A stretch of 64,000 nucleotides of DNA from Bacteroidetes bacterium GWF2_33_16. Lineage in GTDB: Bacteria; Bacteroidota; Bacteroidia; Bacteroidales; UBA12077. Where the stretch lies: assembly GCA_001768565.1 (NCBI GenBank), contig MEOE01000030.1, positions 1 through 64,000 of the forward strand, given 5' to 3'. This document shows positions 1 to 8,689 of the stretch, one piece after another (the stretch's first letter is position 1; each line of letters begins with the position of its first letter). Position numbers and translations under genes: made by a program. The notes beneath the pieces were generated by a model. The model searched no databases. It was not told the origin of the DNA and was given only the letters and a program-made list of their open reading frames with translations.

Positions 1-87
1 TATTATATTATATTATATTATATTATATTATATTATATTATATTATATTATATTATATTATATTATATTATATTATATTATATTATA
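1..87. repeat. (TATTA)17 pentanucleotide microsatellite
   Basis: Seventeen perfect tandem copies of TATTA occupy positions 1-85, followed by a partial copy. The array starts at the window edge, so its true length is unknown. It lies about 40 bp beyond the stop codon of the minus-strand gene at 126-1106. Such arrays can change length by slipped-strand mispairing; no promoter can be assigned to it here. Confidence 0.97.
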
Positions 88-125
88 ATGCATTATGTAT
101 TAAAAAGCATCATTCCAATTAATAG

Positions 126-1106
126 TTATTTACTCCCGTGATTACGACTATACTCCAAAACTGCTTCATTGATAGGTATCACATTTAGAATTGCTTCCTG
201 ATTTGAAGAGATCTCGAATTGATAAACAAACCCACCCTTAAGGGTTCTGGAAATAACCAACGGCTCTCTCAAGTAATATTCTTCTTCAGTATCTAGCCGT
301 ATAATCCTTTTACCGAGAGTGATTTTATGAACTCCAGGGATAACTGGCAAATAACCTTCAAATTGGTTAAAGCTTAATTGATCAACTTGACCTATAAAAG
401 TCATGTTTTTTTCTTTATAGCCTGCTGATTTATAAAAAATCGTTCGGCTTGTAGAATCTTTAATCCATGCATATTTATAAGGAGATTGCCCAACCAACAA
501 TAATCGAGTATAAGCAATAAAACGCACATCGTCATCTTTTTCTGTTTTGGCAATCACAGCAAGTAACCCTTGGTCTGTAATCTTTTCTAAAGCAGCTTTA
601 CGCACCCAAGATACCTGCTCATTATTTACTATCTTAGCGAGTAATTTTTGATCATTTAAGTAATCGTTTTTAATTGCCCAAAGGCGAGCATTATATATAG
701 TACTATTAAGTGCTATATCTGCAAGTATACTTGAATCAACTACCCTCTTAATTGCTGTAGTTTGTAATTGTGGACATTTTGAATCAGCATTCAACGCAAT
801 GAAATTTATTACTGAGGTATCAAGCAACAATTCAATGGCTTTTTTTCTTATTTCACAATCGCTATTATTCTTTGCTACTTCTGTAAGTCTATTGCACGAT
901 TCAACCTCCCCATTGGCACACTCTTCTGCTAATCTGCTAATGGTATTTAACATACCTTCATTAGCTTGCATAGCACTCAACACTTCAGGTGGTACTGTAT
1001 TCTGTGAAATAATTTTAGTTGGTAAGCCTAGTAGAATGAAGATAATAAAATAAGATAATAGAAAATTTAATTTTCGACTGATCTTGACATAAGAAATTTG
1101 CTTCAT
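126..1106 (-). CDS. secreted protein with degenerate HEAT-like repeats
   Basis: 326 residues. A hydrophobic stretch at about residues 13-33 (LNFLLSYFIIFILLGL) followed by KIISQN looks like a signal peptide or N-terminal anchor. Residues ~75-200 contain short helical repeats of the kind DSSILADIALNS / DQKLLAKIVNNEQVSWVRKAAL, a degenerate variant of the HEAT/Armadillo solenoid. The last ~110 residues look beta-rich (PVIPGVHKITLGKRIIRL). The likely location is periplasm or cell surface, with a protein-binding role suggested by the solenoid; no catalytic motif is visible. It is the first of several solenoid-repeat genes on this strand. Function is unknown. Confidence 0.8.
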   Translation of the reverse strand: MKQISYVKISRKLNFLLSYFIIFILLGLPTKIISQNTVPPEVLSAMQANEGMLNTISRLAEECANGEVESCNRLTEVAKNNSDCEIRKKAIELLLDTSVINFIALNADSKCPQLQTTAIKRVVDSSILADIALNSTIYNARLWAIKNDYLNDQKLLAKIVNNEQVSWVRKAALEKITDQGLLAVIAKTEKDDDVRFIAYTRLLLVGQSPYKYAWIKDSTSRTIFYKSAGYKEKNMTFIGQVDQLSFNQFEGYLPVIPGVHKITLGKRIIRLDTEEEYYLREPLVISRTLKGGFVYQFEISSNQEAILNVIPINEAVLEYSRNHGSK

Positions 1107-1450
1107 AGGTTTAGCATTTATAATTTATGAATTATTCAATTATTTAAAAAATACTTAGATTCTTTTATTTAAAAGTTATTTTACAATATTCCTAAAATTA
1201 TATTATTTGAATGGATATATTTTAATTATTACTCCAATAATTAAACTCTTTCTCGCTCAATTTTTCAATTGTTGCGTTGAGTTATTGAATTCTCTGTATT
1301 TTTTATTTAATGCAACACAACGGTTGGCGGTATGAAATCTTTGGAGATTGCGGGCTATTTTCCTGTATTGTTACACAGAACTTGATTTGTGGTAGTATTT
1401 AATTACTACTTAAACCACCATGTTATGTACCGCTTGTTATGGCGTTGTGG
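1107..1450. other. intergenic region with a long inverted-repeat element
   Basis: 344 bp between two minus-strand HEAT-type genes. The left part is AT-rich and featureless. The right part (1317-1448) is the inverted-repeat element listed separately. No open reading frame of note was seen. Confidence 0.7.
1317..1448. repeat. attC-like inverted-repeat element 1
   Basis: The outer arms are ACAACG (1317-1322) and CGTTGT (1443-1448); inner arms are GCGGTA (1327-1332) and TACCGC (1428-1433). The element therefore folds into a long imperfect hairpin of about 132 bp. It ends 3 bp from the stop codon of the gene at 1451-3007. Its length, nested short arms and position at a gene's 3' end resemble integron attC sites, but the terminal cores do not match the canonical GTTRRRY/RYYYAAC well and no integrase is in the window. 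It could instead be a dispersed palindromic repeat. Confidence 0.5.
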
Positions 1451-3007
1451 TTAATTATTCAATGTATTTTTATGGTTTTCCCACCATTTCATCCATTTTT
1501 TTTGATCATAACCAAAGTCTTGTCCTGTCATTTTTTTTAGCATTTCTACCGCTACTTTTTTAGATGGATAAATATATTTCCCCTTCTCTAACATTAAGAT
1601 TAGGGCTACAATTGCTCTTTTATCCTTTGTATTTCCAAGTGCCCTGGCTGCAGCTTCTTTAGTCATATCGTCAAAAGTGTTCAGTTTAGCGATCAGGGGT
1701 TCAACAGATCTGCTATCATTTATCTGGCCAAGAGCAAATGCTGCTGCTCTAACAACGCCAGAACATTGATCGTCTAATGCAGTAATCAGAGGTTCAACAG
1801 CTCTATCGTCTTTAATACTTCCCAGTGCATTGGCTGCTGAAACACGTACTGGTTCGGAATATTCCCAATTTTTATAGCTCAATGCGGAGATCAGTGGAAT
1901 AACTGCACAACTGTCATTTATATTTCCTAGTGCGTTGGTTATTTCTGTAACCATAAGATTATTATCTGAAACTTTTAATGCACTAATTAAAGGTTCAACT
2001 GCATCACAATCTTTTATTATACCAAGAATAGTTGCTGCCTTTCTGCGAACATTTAAATCATCTTTATTCATCAAAGCAGTAATGAACTTGGGTACGGTTT
2101 TCTTAGCCTCTTCTGAGCTTGACCAATAAGGTGCAATTTTGTTAAGCGATTCTGCAGCTGATATACACACATATATACTTTTATCTTCTAATGCAGCAAA
2201 AAGGTGATTTATTGCACTGCTGTCATTTAAAATTCCGAGCAATATTGCTGCTGCATTCCGTTTATCATTATCTTTATTCTTAAGTAACAGGATAAGTTCT
2301 GGCACTTTATTCTTGGCACTTTCGGTATACGCCCATTTGAAATCATTCGTATTATGTATATAATGATTAGCATTTCTAAAGCAATTAGAAATGGCGTTTG
2401 CTGCTGCATTACTAAAAAACTCGTTGCTATCTTGCATTGCTTCAATTAACGGTATCCCTCCAAGAGGTTTATAGATTGAAGACATAAATGTACCCATACT
2501 ACTACGATATGCTTCTCCAAAAGGAGCACTTTTTGGTTCTGTGTAAGACCTATATATTGTTTCGGGACAACTAATTAATTTAGATAAATTGTACTCAAAA
2601 ATAACTTTAGCAAGGTTATCAAAAATTACATTAACTTGCAAATTGACAGCACTGTAATGTGAGCCTTTGATTTGACCGGTATAGTTACATATAAAAGGTT
2701 CACCTTTAACCTCAATTCTAATGATTAAATCATAATTTATTGAATCTTCTTTTATTTTAGCATATTGAAGTAATTCTATCATCGTTTTTTTATAACTAAG
2801 ACCTAGGTCAAGTTGAATTCCATATTTATACGATTCGGTCACAATTATTTTTGCTGTTTTTACATGACTAAAATCTGGATGTTTGCCTACATTTATTATT
2901 ATCAAACTATCATCTTGTGATTTATATGAGGTTTGCTGTGCATTTAAGTTTATGAATAGCATGAGCAAAAGACTTGATGAAATCAATTTTGTATGAATTA
3001 TTTTCAT
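1451..3007 (-). CDS. secreted HEAT-repeat protein (PBS-lyase HEAT type)
   Basis: 518 residues with an N-terminal signal peptide (SSLLLMLFINLNAQQ). Residues ~25-215 form a non-repeat N-terminal domain. From ~220 to ~490 there are regular ~31-residue HEAT-like repeats, such as AVEPLITALDDQ followed by VRAAAFALGQINDSR. The C-terminal tail carries GQDFGYDQKKWMKWW, a tryptophan-rich ending often seen at the end of bacterial HEAT-repeat proteins. The product is exported and probably a scaffold or binding protein; there is no sign of a phycobilin lyase role beyond the repeat name. An inverted-repeat element lies on each side (1317-1448 and 3046-3173), as if the gene were a cassette. Confidence 0.88.
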   Translation of the reverse strand: MKIIHTKLISSSLLLMLFINLNAQQTSYKSQDDSLIIINVGKHPDFSHVKTAKIIVTESYKYGIQLDLGLSYKKTMIELLQYAKIKEDSINYDLIIRIEVKGEPFICNYTGQIKGSHYSAVNLQVNVIFDNLAKVIFEYNLSKLISCPETIYRSYTEPKSAPFGEAYRSSMGTFMSSIYKPLGGIPLIEAMQDSNEFFSNAAANAISNCFRNANHYIHNTNDFKWAYTESAKNKVPELILLLKNKDNDKRNAAAILLGILNDSSAINHLFAALEDKSIYVCISAAESLNKIAPYWSSSEEAKKTVPKFITALMNKDDLNVRRKAATILGIIKDCDAVEPLISALKVSDNNLMVTEITNALGNINDSCAVIPLISALSYKNWEYSEPVRVSAANALGSIKDDRAVEPLITALDDQCSGVVRAAAFALGQINDSRSVEPLIAKLNTFDDMTKEAAARALGNTKDKRAIVALILMLEKGKYIYPSKKVAVEMLKKMTGQDFGYDQKKWMKWWENHKNTLNN

Positions 3008-3045
3008 GAAAATACATTTTTAGTAAACATTTTCTTTAATTGCTG

Positions 3046-3173
3046 CTAACGGTCTGCGGCTAGGTTTCGTGCGGGATTTCGCCCTGCGTTCCTGTCCGCC
3101 GATAATAAAGTTTAAAAATAGTAAAAATGTTTGAGAATTACTATAACCCGCATGTAACCTGAGCCGCTGTTAG
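3046..3173. repeat. attC-like inverted-repeat element 2
   Basis: The outer arms are CTAAC (3046-3050) and GTTAG (3169-3173). Internal arms include GCGGCT near 3056 paired with AGCCGC near 3162, GGTT with AACC, and GTGCGGG with CCCGCAT. The 128 bp sequence would fold into one long interrupted hairpin. It lies upstream of the HEAT gene at 1451-3007 and 27 bp beyond the stop of the gene at 3201-3836. Compared with its surroundings it is GC-rich, which suggests a mobile or integron-type origin, though it could be an unrelated palindromic repeat. Confidence 0.5.
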
Positions 3174-3200
3174 GAGTTGTTAAATAATTATGGATCAATA

Positions 3201-3836
3201 TTAGTTTCTTGTTTGTTTTTTATAATCTAAATATTCACTTTCATTGCACCAAAACCACTTTTCTTCCTTTAGCCAAATTTCAGGCTCTATTAAATTTTCA
3301 AATTTAATAAAATGATATATATACTTACCTTTTGGTTTAGAATAATTTTTCACTGTGTCCTTTTCTTGAATTGTTCCTGATCCAACAAAAGAAATAACTT
3401 CCAAATTATTCCTGTCTAAAATTCTGAACCAACCTTCTCCTTTAGTCCATGACATTTGTCCTAATGGTGATACAAATTGTGCTTTTATAATATTGTTTTC
3501 AATTTTATAAATACCCCAATTTCCACTTATTTTTGGTTTTGTTTCTTTATTTATAATGTTTAACAAGTCTTTTGATGGATTATAAACAAATAATCCATTT
3601 TTAAAAAATGCACAAATTGGATATTCTGTGTTTAAGTCTATTTGATTATCCGGCTTTTCAATAGAACCAGGTCGTATTAAATAATATAATCCATTTAAAT
3701 TAATTAAAGTATCAAGACCTGTGTATTCATTATTAAAACAATAAGTAAAACTCTTTGCAGTTTCACTATATTGTCTTGATATTTTACAGTCGGAGAGAAT
3801 CAAAATCACTACAAAAAATAAACTGATGAATTTCAT
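3201..3836 (-). CDS. hypothetical envelope protein, possible lipoprotein
   Basis: 211 residues. The N-terminus MKFISLFFVVILILSDCKIS is a short signal peptide with a cysteine at residue 17, but the residue before the cysteine is Asp, so it is not a classical lipobox. The rest is soluble and rich in aromatic residues (GNWGIYKIENNIIKAQF, GEGWFRILDRNNLEVISFVG), compatible with a small beta-barrel or lipocalin-like fold. No catalytic motif is recognised. The sequence GTTAGGAGTT at 3169 and its inverse near 3861 bracket the gene. Confidence 0.72.
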   Translation of the reverse strand: MKFISLFFVVILILSDCKISRQYSETAKSFTYCFNNEYTGLDTLINLNGLYYLIRPGSIEKPDNQIDLNTEYPICAFFKNGLFVYNPSKDLLNIINKETKPKISGNWGIYKIENNIIKAQFVSPLGQMSWTKGEGWFRILDRNNLEVISFVGSGTIQEKDTVKNYSKPKGKYIYHFIKFENLIEPEIWLKEEKWFWCNESEYLDYKKQTRN

Positions 3837-3970
3837 AATAAAATAACGAATTAATTTAATAACTCCTAACTATAGTATAAATACTATTTTTTTGTATTTA
3901 TGCATTAAACTTTGATTATTAGTAAAGTTTTATTGTATAATACCAAAATTGTTTTAAAATTAATAAAAAA

Positions 3971-4079
3971 GTTAAACAAACCTACTTTTGTCCTAAAAAT
4001 TAACCTGTTAGGTAAATTGCGCATAGAATAAAAGGATGTTCAACTATAAATCTCCAATTTTGCCAAAATCTGACCCTGT
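3971..4079. repeat. diverged dispersed repeat, copy 1
   Basis: This stretch aligns along its whole length with 21631-21737. Both copies begin GTTAAACAAA and end with GCYAAAATCTGACCCYGT, with scattered matches between (TAAAAATTA, TTCAA..ATAA.TCTC). It may be a decayed insertion-sequence end or a non-autonomous element; no transposase is adjacent. Confidence 0.6.
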
Positions 4080-4196
4080 ATGCAGCATGTTTTACAGCAT
4101 GTTTTTCCAAAGCACAGGCATATCAATGGTTGTACGGTGTATTTTTTTATTTCTACACACTGGAATTCTTATTAAGCTTATAAATCTTCGTATTTT

Positions 4197-4204
4197 TATA
4201 TTTG
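4197..4204 (+). promoter_or_regulatory. Bacteroidota -7 promoter element
   Basis: TATATTTG matches the TAnnTTTG consensus for the primary sigma factor of Bacteroidota. It lies 23 bp before the ATG of the alpha-CTD-like gene at 4228. A clear -33 partner is not obvious. Confidence 0.5.
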
Positions 4205-4227
4205 TTAAGCTGTAAATATTAATACTT

Positions 4228-4635
4228 ATGGAATCCTATTATTATACAATTGTTGGCTATTTAAAATCGGCTCATTTTATTGCCAATAATATGAAAAAAC
4301 CCGCTATCGCAAGGGATTTATTAAATTATGAGCTTATTGAATCAGGATTAAGTTCACGATTAAAGTTGCTTGCAATTGCCAAGAAAGAGAATATTAATAT
4401 TGAAAATGTGCTCGAGAAAAAACATAAAAGGCAAAACAAGAGAATAGAATCCATTTATAATTTAAAAGTACCAACGCGGTTAAAAAACATATTAATACAT
4501 CAAGGAATAAACAGCATAGAAGAACTTTCAAAATATACAAGGAAACAAGCTTTAACGTTTCGTAATGCCGGAAATAAATCTATTGATAAATTGGAATCTT
4601 TTATGGCTCAATATGGAATATTTTTTAAGAGTTAA
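4228..4635 (+). CDS. orphan RNA polymerase alpha-CTD-like protein
   Basis: 135 residues, no signal peptide. The C-terminal half (residues ~78-130) reads NLKVPTRLKNILIHQGINSIEELSKY, then FRNAGNKSIDKL, which follows the helix-hairpin-helix pattern of the C-terminal domain of the RNA polymerase alpha subunit. The N-terminal 75 residues are basic and helical and do not resemble the alpha N-terminal assembly domain. It may therefore bind DNA or a transcription factor without being part of core polymerase, but its role is unknown. It is a lone plus-strand gene with its own promoter between minus-strand solenoid genes. Confidence 0.75.
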   Translation: MESYYYTIVGYLKSAHFIANNMKKPAIARDLLNYELIESGLSSRLKLLAIAKKENINIENVLEKKHKRQNKRIESIYNLKVPTRLKNILIHQGINSIEELSKYTRKQALTFRNAGNKSIDKLESFMAQYGIFFKS

Positions 4636-4823
4636 TTATTTATTTTATTCAGTTTTACAAAACAGAAAAATCGACTTATTAATTTTTAATAAGAATCATA
4701 CTACAACTTTTTGTCGATGGTTATAGCTTTTTACTTTTGATGTCGAATTAAGGTTAGACCCTAATTAGCAACTTTAGAATTGCTTCCTTCAATTGCTTAG
4801 TTTGGTTGGTATTTGCGAAACAT

Positions 4824-6443
4824 CTACTGCTCCAATTTAGGTTTTAAATTTCTATTATCCAGCTCGGATTTTGCTAAAGTGCGGAGTTTGTCTACCATAA
4901 TAGGGACTTCCTTATATATGTTAATATAATTTTGATAATAATCGCTATATTCACTCTGCCCAGTAGACTTTATCTCCGTTAATTCTTCAATGTTTGCCAA
5001 TTCATGAAGCCAAAAGTCAGATACCGATTCAGCTTTTTGTGAAAGAAGTAGCTCTAAAGAATTTGTTGCATAAGAGGCTATATACTTATTTTGTGCCAAC
5101 CGAAAAAGGACCTGTACCGCACCTGAACCACCGATCCGAGCAATTGCATTCATTGCAATACGCATGTGCTCTCTATGATGTTTAAAATCAAAATCATCAA
5201 AATCAAACGTGATTCCCTCCATTAATTTAGCCAGAGGTTCAATTGCACGGTCGTTACCGATTTGAACTAAAGCTTCTGATATCCAGTCTATAGTATCAAA
5301 ATTTAACCTAGTAATGAGGTAATCTAAGGCACTATTTCCGAATTTTGCGATGGATTCAACGTCTTCAAGAGCAATAAAACATAAAATACTTTCCTCAACA
5401 CTCGATGGTTGCCAGTTTAATTCATTTAACAGTTCAACAGCTCTTTTTGACAACTGTGGATTCATAAGAAATGGAGTCAATAATTTCACACAGTGGTTAC
5501 CAGCACTAAGAATTAGTTTTCTGTTCCAAGGTATTTGTGCAACCGCAAATTTTGCATATAGTTCATCCGTATCTGGGATCCATCCTAATGTGGTCAGCAT
5601 TTTGGCAGCTTCAGGTCTTATTTCAATATTTTCAGAAGACAATGCCAAAATAAGTTGCTCAATTACATTTGAACGATCTTGTTTTGCAATTGCTGATAGT
5701 GCTTTAATCGCGGAATATGAAAAATGGCCATTATTCAATAATGATATTAAAAAAATAGTTGCATTGGGATCTCGTATTAAGCTTAATGCCTGCAGAGCTG
5801 ATTTTTTTACAATTTCATTTTTTTCTTCGTTCTTATCTCCTTTGTAATAAATGTTTACTATTGGTTGCACTGCATCAACACCAATTGCTACTGCTTCCTT
5901 CCAATTGTTTAGAGAAATAAGAAAATAAGTCATTTCCTGAGGATTTTTTGGTACCCAGTCTAGTAACTTAAGTTTATCAGCAGCATCAGTCCTTTCAATC
6001 AGATAGGAATTAGATTGTGTCAATTTCATTAACTGCTTTTCTATTAATAATGAAACCACATTAGAATTAATTTTTTTAAGAGTTTCAATTCCAACTTTAT
6101 TGTACTTTGGTGAATGTTCTATTAATTCCATAATTGGCTGCACAGCTTCTTTATCCCCTATTTTACCCAGTGCCAGAATGACTGAATTCATCATAGGAGC
6201 CGGAGGATTTGAACGGATTGTGGATATGAGGGGCATAGTTGCACAAGTATCTCCGATTTCTCCCAACGCCCATGCCGCACTATCATTCCATTTTCCCATA
6301 TCTGGTTTAAGCGCATCAATGAGTTCTTTTATAGCATGTGCATACTTTAATTTTCCAAGCTCATAAGCGGCATTTTTTCGAATGTTGAAATCCCTAGACT
6401 TTAATAAATGTTTTAACCGCCAAGTCCTAATTATTCTTATCAT
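4824..6443 (-). CDS. cytoplasmic HEAT-repeat protein
   Basis: 539 residues with no signal peptide (starts MIRIIRTWRLKHLLKSRDFN). HEAT-like repeats run along nearly the whole chain, for example IRKNAAYELGKLKYAHAIKELIDAL, AAWALGEIGD and QPIMELIEHSPKY. Several repeats carry the bulky form LKLLDWVPKNPQE / LTTLGWIPDTDEL, a pattern seen in large bacterial HEAT proteins built from longer repeat units. The last ~50 residues are non-repetitive and charged. It is likely an intracellular scaffold; no enzyme motif was seen. Unlike the HEAT proteins at 126 and 1451 it lacks an export signal. Confidence 0.85.
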   Translation of the reverse strand: MIRIIRTWRLKHLLKSRDFNIRKNAAYELGKLKYAHAIKELIDALKPDMGKWNDSAAWALGEIGDTCATMPLISTIRSNPPAPMMNSVILALGKIGDKEAVQPIMELIEHSPKYNKVGIETLKKINSNVVSLLIEKQLMKLTQSNSYLIERTDAADKLKLLDWVPKNPQEMTYFLISLNNWKEAVAIGVDAVQPIVNIYYKGDKNEEKNEIVKKSALQALSLIRDPNATIFLISLLNNGHFSYSAIKALSAIAKQDRSNVIEQLILALSSENIEIRPEAAKMLTTLGWIPDTDELYAKFAVAQIPWNRKLILSAGNHCVKLLTPFLMNPQLSKRAVELLNELNWQPSSVEESILCFIALEDVESIAKFGNSALDYLITRLNFDTIDWISEALVQIGNDRAIEPLAKLMEGITFDFDDFDFKHHREHMRIAMNAIARIGGSGAVQVLFRLAQNKYIASYATNSLELLLSQKAESVSDFWLHELANIEELTEIKSTGQSEYSDYYQNYINIYKEVPIMVDKLRTLAKSELDNRNLKPKLEQ

Positions 6444-6625
6444 GTGTCAAAACTATTTAACCCTTTGTATATTTCAGTAGTAATCTTATTTTCCTTCACA
6501 AACAAATTTATTTATACTATTAATTTTGTTGAAATAAATAAAGGATATTAAATTAATAATAAAATAAGCCATTTTAATACTATAATAGGATAAATGAAGC
6601 CGATTTTACTATTGGAATATTAAAA

Positions 6626-8065
6626 TTATGACCTCCATTGTCCAATTCCATTCCACCAATCTTGGCTAAAATAAATTTTTGACTGTTTAACAATATCATA
6701 ATATACCTTCTGCATTAATTTAAGTCCTCCTGATTCATCTAATTGTTTACCAATTTGACGAATAAAACTATATTCTACATATTGTTGAAATTTAGGAAGG
6801 CTACCTTTTGATTCTGTAGATATTATCAATTCTTTAAGTAAATTATATAAGTCATTATAATTGGAACCGGCATCGATAATTTGCTGATTATAAATTTCTT
6901 TCATTTTATTATATTCAGTTTGTCCCCTTAATATTTCATTATCTAAAAGTTCATTATAAGTGGTTGCATTATATCTTAGAAGAATAGAAATTACCTCATG
7001 ATCACCCCATTCAAAGGCATGAGCAAGTAATGGTTTTTTATATTTTGAATAAATATTATTGACATTGGATCCATTTTTTATAAGCAGTTCTATTATTTCT
7101 ATTCTATTTGATTCATAAGCTAGTAATAATGCATTTTCATCTGAATCATTTTTAGTAATATTTAAATCTGCTTTTATATTAATGAGAAATTCAACAATAT
7201 CTTTATGACCTTTTGAACAAGCATACATTAGTGCTGTAGTGCCATTTTTATCTTGTTCATTTAATTTAGCCCCATTTTTAATTAGAGTTTCAACAATAAT
7301 AAAATGCCCGTTAGAACATGCAGTCATTAAAGGAGTTATGCCATATTTATTATTTGAAATGTTATTTACATTAATTCCTTTTTCAATTAATAGTTCAATA
7401 ATATTTTTTAAACCTTTACTACATGATAGCAGAAAAGCATCCCATCCATTTTTATTCTCTGTAAGAAATTTAGCACCGGCATTAATTAGATGTTCTGCAA
7501 TCTTTTCATTTTCTTTTTCACAAGCAATAATAAGTGCTGTATTCCCAACTTTATTTACCTTGTTTATGTTAACTTTTTTCTTTAAAAGAAAATCAACACT
7601 ATCCAATTTCCCATCTCCACAGGCATACATCAATGGTGTAAATCCACTATTATCACTATCGTTTATATTTGCTTTATATTTGATAAGGGTTTCAGCAATT
7701 TCAAACTTTCCCATATTGAGAGCAATCATTAAAGTTGTTTTACCTTCTTTGGTTTTGTCATTTATATCAGCACCATTTTCCAAAAGGAACTCTACCATTT
7801 CTTTGTTTCCAGACTCGCAAGCCAACATTAAAGCTGAATAATTATCTTTATTTTTCTCATTAACAAATGCATTTTTAGACACAAGAAATTTGGAAATTTT
7901 ATTGTGCCCTTTTAATATTGAAATCATTAATGGAGTATTACCATAGTCATTCTTAATATTACAATTGGCGGCCTTAGAAAAGAAGGAGGGTTTTAAAAGT
8001 TTTGTGACTTTTTCAAAGTCTCCATTTTTACATTCGTCAAGGAGTTTAGAATCTATTCTTTTCAT
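6626..8065 (-). CDS. ankyrin-repeat protein
   Basis: 479 residues, no signal peptide. About ten consecutive ~33-residue ankyrin repeats can be read from residue ~38 to ~375, each with the G.TPLM.AC..G....V..L...GA..N pattern (for example KEGKTTLMIALNMGKFEIAE). The remaining ~100 residues are a non-repeat tail ending in QDWWNGIGQWRS. Ankyrin stacks bind proteins; in free-living bacteria their partners are mostly unknown. The DNA codons of the repeats are diverged, so this is an old array rather than a recent expansion. Confidence 0.9.
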   Translation of the reverse strand: MKRIDSKLLDECKNGDFEKVTKLLKPSFFSKAANCNIKNDYGNTPLMISILKGHNKISKFLVSKNAFVNEKNKDNYSALMLACESGNKEMVEFLLENGADINDKTKEGKTTLMIALNMGKFEIAETLIKYKANINDSDNSGFTPLMYACGDGKLDSVDFLLKKKVNINKVNKVGNTALIIACEKENEKIAEHLINAGAKFLTENKNGWDAFLLSCSKGLKNIIELLIEKGINVNNISNNKYGITPLMTACSNGHFIIVETLIKNGAKLNEQDKNGTTALMYACSKGHKDIVEFLINIKADLNITKNDSDENALLLAYESNRIEIIELLIKNGSNVNNIYSKYKKPLLAHAFEWGDHEVISILLRYNATTYNELLDNEILRGQTEYNKMKEIYNQQIIDAGSNYNDLYNLLKELIISTESKGSLPKFQQYVEYSFIRQIGKQLDESGGLKLMQKVYYDIVKQSKIYFSQDWWNGIGQWRS

Positions 8066-8244
8066 GACATTTACTTTAAAGGGTTTGGTTTATAAGATAC
8101 TTATTAATTGATATATAAAATAACTTTCCAACCTAAAGGTAATTATTCTTACCCTGATTGTCAAGTGATTAAAGGTAGTTTAAAAACTTTTTAAAGAATC
8201 ATTTTAAAAAAGGAAAGGGAATAATAAAAAAAAAAATGAATACA

Positions 8245-8283
8245 GGCAAAAGGGGAAAAATCAATCTTTTTTTCCCTGTTGCC
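8245..8283 (-). terminator. hairpin terminator of GIY-YIG copy 1
   Basis: The arms GGCAAAAGGGGAAAAA (8245-8260) and TTTTTCCCTGTTGCC (8269-8283) pair with one mismatch and one G-T pair. It lies 56 bp beyond the gene's stop codon and is followed on the minus strand by a long T-rich run. The same arm sequence recurs at the second cassette. Confidence 0.65.
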
Positions 8284-8338
8284 TTTTTAGATTAAGTATA
8301 AAATAAGTCATCTATATGCAATCTAGCAGGCAATAATA

Positions 8339-8689
8339 TCAATCAAATTTTGCATTAAACAGATGTTGTAATTTTCCGATTTTATCATGGTAATCACCTG
8401 CTAGGTATCCTCCAGAAACATTATCAATACCATACTTCTTCATTAATTGTAAAGCGTTCTTCGTTTCAATCCTTTCGGCTTGTTTTCTATCGGTTGTTCT
8501 AAGTAATTTTTGTTCAATACGGATTATAGGAAGATTGTTTTTAACAAAGAAAGTCGTTTTCCCATTTCTGTGATCATCAAATCTATGTATTCGATTACTT
8601 GTTATTCCTACATAGTATTTCCCATTCTGAAGAGTAAGCACATATAAGTAAATGAATTTTTCTTCCACTTGTTGTAATAAGTTTTTCAT
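8339..8689 (-). CDS. GIY-YIG domain protein, copy 1
   Basis: 116 residues. The N-terminal part FIYLYVLTLQNGKYYVGITSN carries the GIY-YIG signature as YVL..YYVG, followed by a basic helix (HRFDDHRNGK) and a conserved Glu region (KQAERIETK). GIY-YIG folds are nuclease domains found in UvrC, homing endonucleases and small single-domain proteins. This one is single-domain, like the YhbQ class. A close paralogue lies at 21871-22221 inside a matching cassette. Whether it cuts DNA or mobilises the cassette cannot be told from sequence. Confidence 0.85.
   Translation of the reverse strand: MKNLLQQVEEKFIYLYVLTLQNGKYYVGITSNRIHRFDDHRNGKTTFFVKNNLPIIRIEQKLLRTTDRKQAERIETKNALQLMKKYGIDNVSGGYLAGDYHDKIGKLQHLFNAKFD

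Larger units (their letters stand above)
3837..4227. other. intergenic region with a decayed dispersed repeat and a promoter
   Basis: 391 bp between divergent genes. It holds an inverse copy of the GTTAGGAGTT motif (3861-3870), the left copy of a ~109 bp diverged dispersed repeat (3971-4079), a short direct repeat of AGCATGTTTT near 4087-4108, and a -7 promoter element at 4197-4204. Confidence 0.7.

Noticed and set aside
1..87. Possible CRISPR-like array
   Set aside because: The repeats are 5 bp with no spacers; it is a simple microsatellite.
1317..3173. Definite integron with attC sites
   Set aside because: The cores are not canonical and no integrase gene is in the window, so only attC-like is claimed.
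5350..5847. 165-codon frame antisense to the HEAT gene at 4824-6443
   Set aside because: A shadow of the HEAT repeats; the minus-strand frame clearly encodes the real protein.
7239..7841. 200-codon open frame antisense to the ankyrin gene
   Set aside because: It mirrors the periodic codons of the ankyrin repeats on the other strand; no start context or family match.
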